A model generated the notes under the pieces. It was not told the origin of the DNA and searched no databases. It worked only from the letters and a program-made list of their open reading frames with translations. DNA of 64,000 bases from Laburnicola sp. R22_1 (taxonomy: Eukaryota > Ascomycota > Dothideomycetes > Pleosporales > Didymosphaeriaceae). Below are positions 60,101 through 64,000 of this stretch, in pieces; the first letter of the stretch is position 1, and each line of letters begins with the position of its first letter. Location of the stretch: the NCBI GenBank assembly GCA_014281115.1, contig JACONQ010000008.1, positions 2,542,001 through 2,606,000 on the forward strand. The letters run 5' to 3'. Both the position numbers and the translations under genes were made by a program.

Positions 60101-62101
60101 TCTTATGCAAATATTATTTAATTAGAATCTAAATTATAATAATAATAGTACAAATTATCTGTAAAATTCTTATCTATAAAGACCTAATAATTTCTCTTTT
60201 TATATAGAAAAGTTATATTTACTATTAGCGTAGTATATATTAGCCTTTTATAAGTGCCAATTAGATTAGTAATTAATTATAACTTAAATTAACGTATAAA
60301 GATTAGTAAATAGAGCTTTATAGGTAGACTTAGAAATAAATATAGCCTACTCTAGCTTTAGATATCTATAGCATACTTATATAATAGTAGTATAGAGAGA
60401 AATCTCTCTAGTAAAGTCTATACCTAATACTCTCTATATAAAAGTAAGCCTATTAATTATTATCTCTAGGACTTTATATAGACTCTTACTAGGGTTCTTA
60501 TGCTAGTAATATATAAAAGTTATTATAGTCTAGTCTATTTAATACTAGTTATAGTTAATAATAGTGTTAAAGTAACTATAAAGTGCTTTGTATAAGCACT
60601 TCTACAATTATCTAAAATAAATAGTATAAAGGTAATACTATGCTTTACGGCTAGTAAGGATATCTAGAAAGATATCTAGATATTAATTCTTAGTAATATC
60701 TAGGCATCTATATAAATCTATAAAAATCCTAGTCTTATTTGCTACAATATTATATAAAGCTTTAGTATAGTTATTATCCTTATTCTATGCCTTTTAAAAT
60801 TAAATTATCTTATTAGCTAAAATTCTCTAAAAAGGTAGATTGTGCTTAGGCGGAAGTTTATATAGGTTAGATTATAGTATAGGCTTAGTCTATATAGATT
60901 AGTATAGTATCTATAATTTGTATTTAACTAGTAGTGGCTCTATTCTATATAGCGTTTAATAATTGCAAGTAGGTGAGTAAAATAGTAGTTAGGTACTATA
61001 TATAAAAAGTAGTAGTTTATTTAGTTATTTATATAAATAAAATTATCTTTAGTACTTATATAAAGGTTCTCTTATAGTTCTTATAGAGACCTATAGCTAT
61101 ATAGATGCCTATAATAGTAGTAGCTTGCTCTATTTAGATTTATATAACAGCCTAACTAGCTTAGATATTTTTAAGATTAGCCTTAGTATTTATATATAAG
61201 AAGTTAAGTAAGCTAATAAAGGTAGTAATATATAAGTAATATCTATATTACATTAGGCTACTTTGTATAGTTTACTAGCGCTTATAGCTTTAGTATTTAT
61301 TCTTAGTATAATACTCTTTTATTTTAGGACTATAATAAGCTCTCTCCTAAACGTATAGTTAAACTTTAAAAAATAGTGTTCTTTTTATTTTTTAAAGTCT
61401 TTTTAGAATAATTCTAAAAAGGCTATCCCTTTTAGAATAATATATAATAATTAATAATAGTATATACTACGTATAATTGCATTTCTAATAGAAAGGGATT
61501 ACCTACTAGATTAATCTTATCCTTTTAGTACTTAGATCTTATTCCCTTGCACAGTATTGCCTCTAATATTTCTATCCCTTTAGTATACTTATTATATAGT
61601 CTAGTATATTTAGGCACATTAGTATTATCTTATAGAGTAGAGGTAGTAAAGATAGAGGCTTTATATAAAGTAGTAGTAGAGGTAGTTATTACATAACTAG
61701 TTTATTTAATAGGTTAGTTATATAGAGGATTACGCTTTATTAGGATTTATTATTATTTAACTATATATTTATATAGTTACTAGTGGTGTGCGTAGTGTAT
61801 TATTTTCTCTTAAATTTTATATAGTAGCGATATCTACTTACTAACTTAATAAAAGAGTTAATCTACTATTCCTATAGATAAGAATAGATTTTATATATCT
61901 TATACAATCGCTTCCTTTATTTTATATAGTAGTAATAGTTACTTACTAACTCTATAAAGGTTTAATCTATTATCCTATTATATATAGAGAATAGGATATA
62001 ATAAAATAAATTATATAGCTAATAACAACTTATATAATCTATCTTTACTCTTACTAATTTGTAGTTAAGAGTTAGTTAACTACTAATTAGTATTAAATAT
62101 T

Positions 62102-62381
62102 TACTCTATAGCTAGCTATATAAGTATTAATATCTAATACTCTATATTAGCAAGTGTAGAAAGTGTAAAGGATAATTATATAAGGAAAGAAAATAATATA
62201 ATAGAATAACTTAGTATTAATTACTTATCTCTAGAGAGGATGCAAATAGAAAGGAGAAGATTCTATAGTGTATAGGCTGTAGCGCATAGATATTATATAA
62301 TTCCTATATAATACTATTGTGCGGCAATATTAAAACCTTAACACTCTTAGGTGCCCTTATCTATATAGTATATAGACACTA
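62102..62381. repeat. Right LTR
   Basis: 280-bp direct repeat aligned with 53898-54177. It keeps a few CpG-type sites (TGTGCGGCAAT near 62329) that are TpA in the left copy, so it is slightly less mutated. Confidence 0.85.
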
Positions 62382-64000
62382 CTTTTTATATATTATATAT
62401 ATCTAGTATTCTATATCTCTTTTCTAGAACTCTAATAGGCCTTTATTACTAATTTAAGGTACAGGCCTCTTGTTTATATTATATTACCCTTTTAGGACTA
62501 GTGTAATTACTAAGCAAGGTCCTAAGCAAGACTATATATATAGCCTGCCTATGTACTTACCTTATATAGGTATTGCTACTATTTTATATTTAGATTCTAA
62601 CTACTAATTATCTTATAAATAGTATAGGGCTCTGCTTTTTTTATTATATTATTTAAGATAAAAGCCTTTGTTATTCTATCCCTAGATTAATAATTTAACA
62701 ATATATATATAGTGTAATAACCCCTATAATACTTTTACACTATAGTAGCGATTATTAAGCTATAGTTTAACTATTTATAGCCTATCTCTAGAATATTATT
62801 AATAATAACGCCTATTAACTAATATAGTAAATAGATCACTTATAGCCTTAAATACTTTATATATTAGGAGTATAAATACCTCCTCTAAAGTGTTATATAA
62901 CTAACAGTAACTATAATACTTATTTATAAATTACCTATTAATAATAAGTTTAGTAAAAAATAAAGGATAGCTACTATCTTATTTATAATAGCACGTAGGT
63001 TATATCTTATAAGACGTTGGTCCCCTAGCGCTACTATAGTCCTTAGAAGAATAACTTATTTATAAGCAATATAGCTGTCTATAATGACTTATAAGCATAC
63101 TAAGCTTTATATATAATAACTACTAAGATAATTATAAGAGTAGCTTACGAATAAGCAAATTTAGTTATTATAATAATTATAAGTCTAGCTTACTTAAATA
63201 AGCCACTTATAACTATTTATTGTGTGTGTGACGTTATTTTATCTATCTAGGGGTAGGACGACAAAGCTTTTATCTCAAATAACATGATAAAAAAAGCAAA
63301 GCCCCCTGCTTAGTAATTAAAAAAGGCGTAAAATAGTGATAATAAAAAAAGATAACTATTTATTAAGCTTATTATAAGTTACTATAAATTATAGTAATTT
63401 TATTTACCTTACTAATAAGAGATAAAATAAAGTTAATATTATTATCTAGTTGTAATAATAGTAATATCTCTAACTATAATATCTTTTCTATTACTTATAA
63501 TATATAGAACCTTTATAATAATAGTAAATAGTAATAATATATAGGACCTTTATAATAATAGTAGATAAATATATATAATCTCTATAATAATAGTAGGTAG
63601 TAATAATCTAAATAACTTATAGTCTAAGGTATAGTTATATATTAAGTTAGTAAGACCTATACCCCTAATAAATTACTCTAGTGTGGTATAGTAGTAAATC
63701 TAGTCTTTAGGCGCGCTTACTTTGTGTAGTTAAAAAGTTTTAAGACTTTATAGTACTTCTAATAAGTTTTACCTACTTTAGTAAAAGTCTAGAGAGTCTA
63801 ATATTATTATATAATATTATAGGTTTTTATATATACCTAAATTTTTATAGTTATATATAGGCTATAGTTGCAATACCTTATATAAAAGTAATTACTATAA
63901 TTAACTATAGCATCTACTATATTCTTAACTTTGTAACCTTAACCTTTAATTTAAATTATATACTTACTAAGAGATAAACCTATTATATATAGTAGATAAA
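62382..64000. repeat. RIP-degraded block with two MITE-family arms
   Basis: One arm in minus orientation at about 62625-62710 (GGGCTCTGCTTTTTTTATTA, then CTATCCCTAG) and one in plus orientation at about 63220-63325 (TGTGTGTGTGACG, CTAGGGGTAGGACGACAAAG, CCCCCTGCTTAGTAATT). The second is well preserved and its partner arm would be expected beyond the window or has been lost. The rest is AT-rich without genes. Confidence 0.75.

Larger units (their letters stand above)
53898..62381. mobile_element. RIP-degraded LTR retrotransposon, 8.5 kb
   Basis: Two direct repeats of 280 bp, 53898-54177 and 62102-62381, share long blocks such as CTAATACTCTATATTAG, ATTAATTACTTATCTCTAG and AGAAAGGAGAAGA; nearly all differences are C/T or G/A. 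Spacing and length fit a complete LTR element with a 7.9-kb interior. No gag-pol frame survives, so Gypsy or Copia cannot be decided by eye. TSDs could not be fixed; exact LTR ends may be off by several bases. Confidence 0.85.

Overview
The window is nuclear DNA of a filamentous ascomycete, most likely a dothideomycete close to Pleosporales (inferred from protein content, not from a search). Genes carry 44-141 nt GT-AG introns with CTRAC-type branch sites. The sequence is strongly bipartite: GC-balanced gene blocks sit beside very AT-rich, TpA-saturated blocks (about 1-1100, 46500-48290, 48690-50040, 51050-64000). The AT-rich blocks have no long ORFs apart from microsatellite artefacts. They are repeats destroyed by repeat-induced point mutation (RIP).

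Left gene block (1.8-13 kb): a fungal rhodopsin-like 7-TM protein, an unrecognised membrane-associated protein, a small secreted Cys-containing protein whose 3' end runs over a truncated antisense F-box gene, a small Cys-rich protein with a possible N-myristoylation site, a protein with 13-residue acidic repeats, and the actin regulator Las17/WASP. A 5'-truncated LINE with a 15-bp target-site duplication lies at 6.5-7.4 kb.

Middle block (14-38 kb): a broken TPR-kinase gene; a ferric reductase converging on a secreted SGNH/CE2-type esterase; a BLOC-1 subunit CNL1; an MFS-like gene with an in-frame stop and a repeat-filled loop. Next comes a divergent pair formed by a nucleoside-monophosphate-kinase-family gene and a radical-SAM viperin homologue on opposite sides of a 549-bp promoter. 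Then follow the XPF/Rad1 repair nuclease and ribosomal protein eL43, whose reconstruction requires a 2-nt micro-exon.

Right block (40-46 kb): a HeLo-like/ankyrin (STAND-type) gene broken by a 161-bp hAT-type MITE, a nonsense codon and a probable frame disruption, followed by a two-exon YeeE/YedE-family membrane protein. From 46.5 kb onward the window is mostly RIP-degraded mobile DNA: a LINE relic with MITEs inserted in it, two large microsatellites, and an 8.5-kb LTR retrotransposon with recognisable 280-bp LTRs.

The most interesting locus is the viperin-nucleotide kinase pair. Viperins convert CTP (some prokaryotic ones other NTPs) to 3'-deoxy-3',4'-didehydro nucleotides that stop viral polymerases, and in vertebrates and many prokaryotes they sit next to nucleotide kinases. 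The same pairing occurs here in a fungus, in a window that also holds a decayed STAND-type gene and a decayed TPR-kinase gene.
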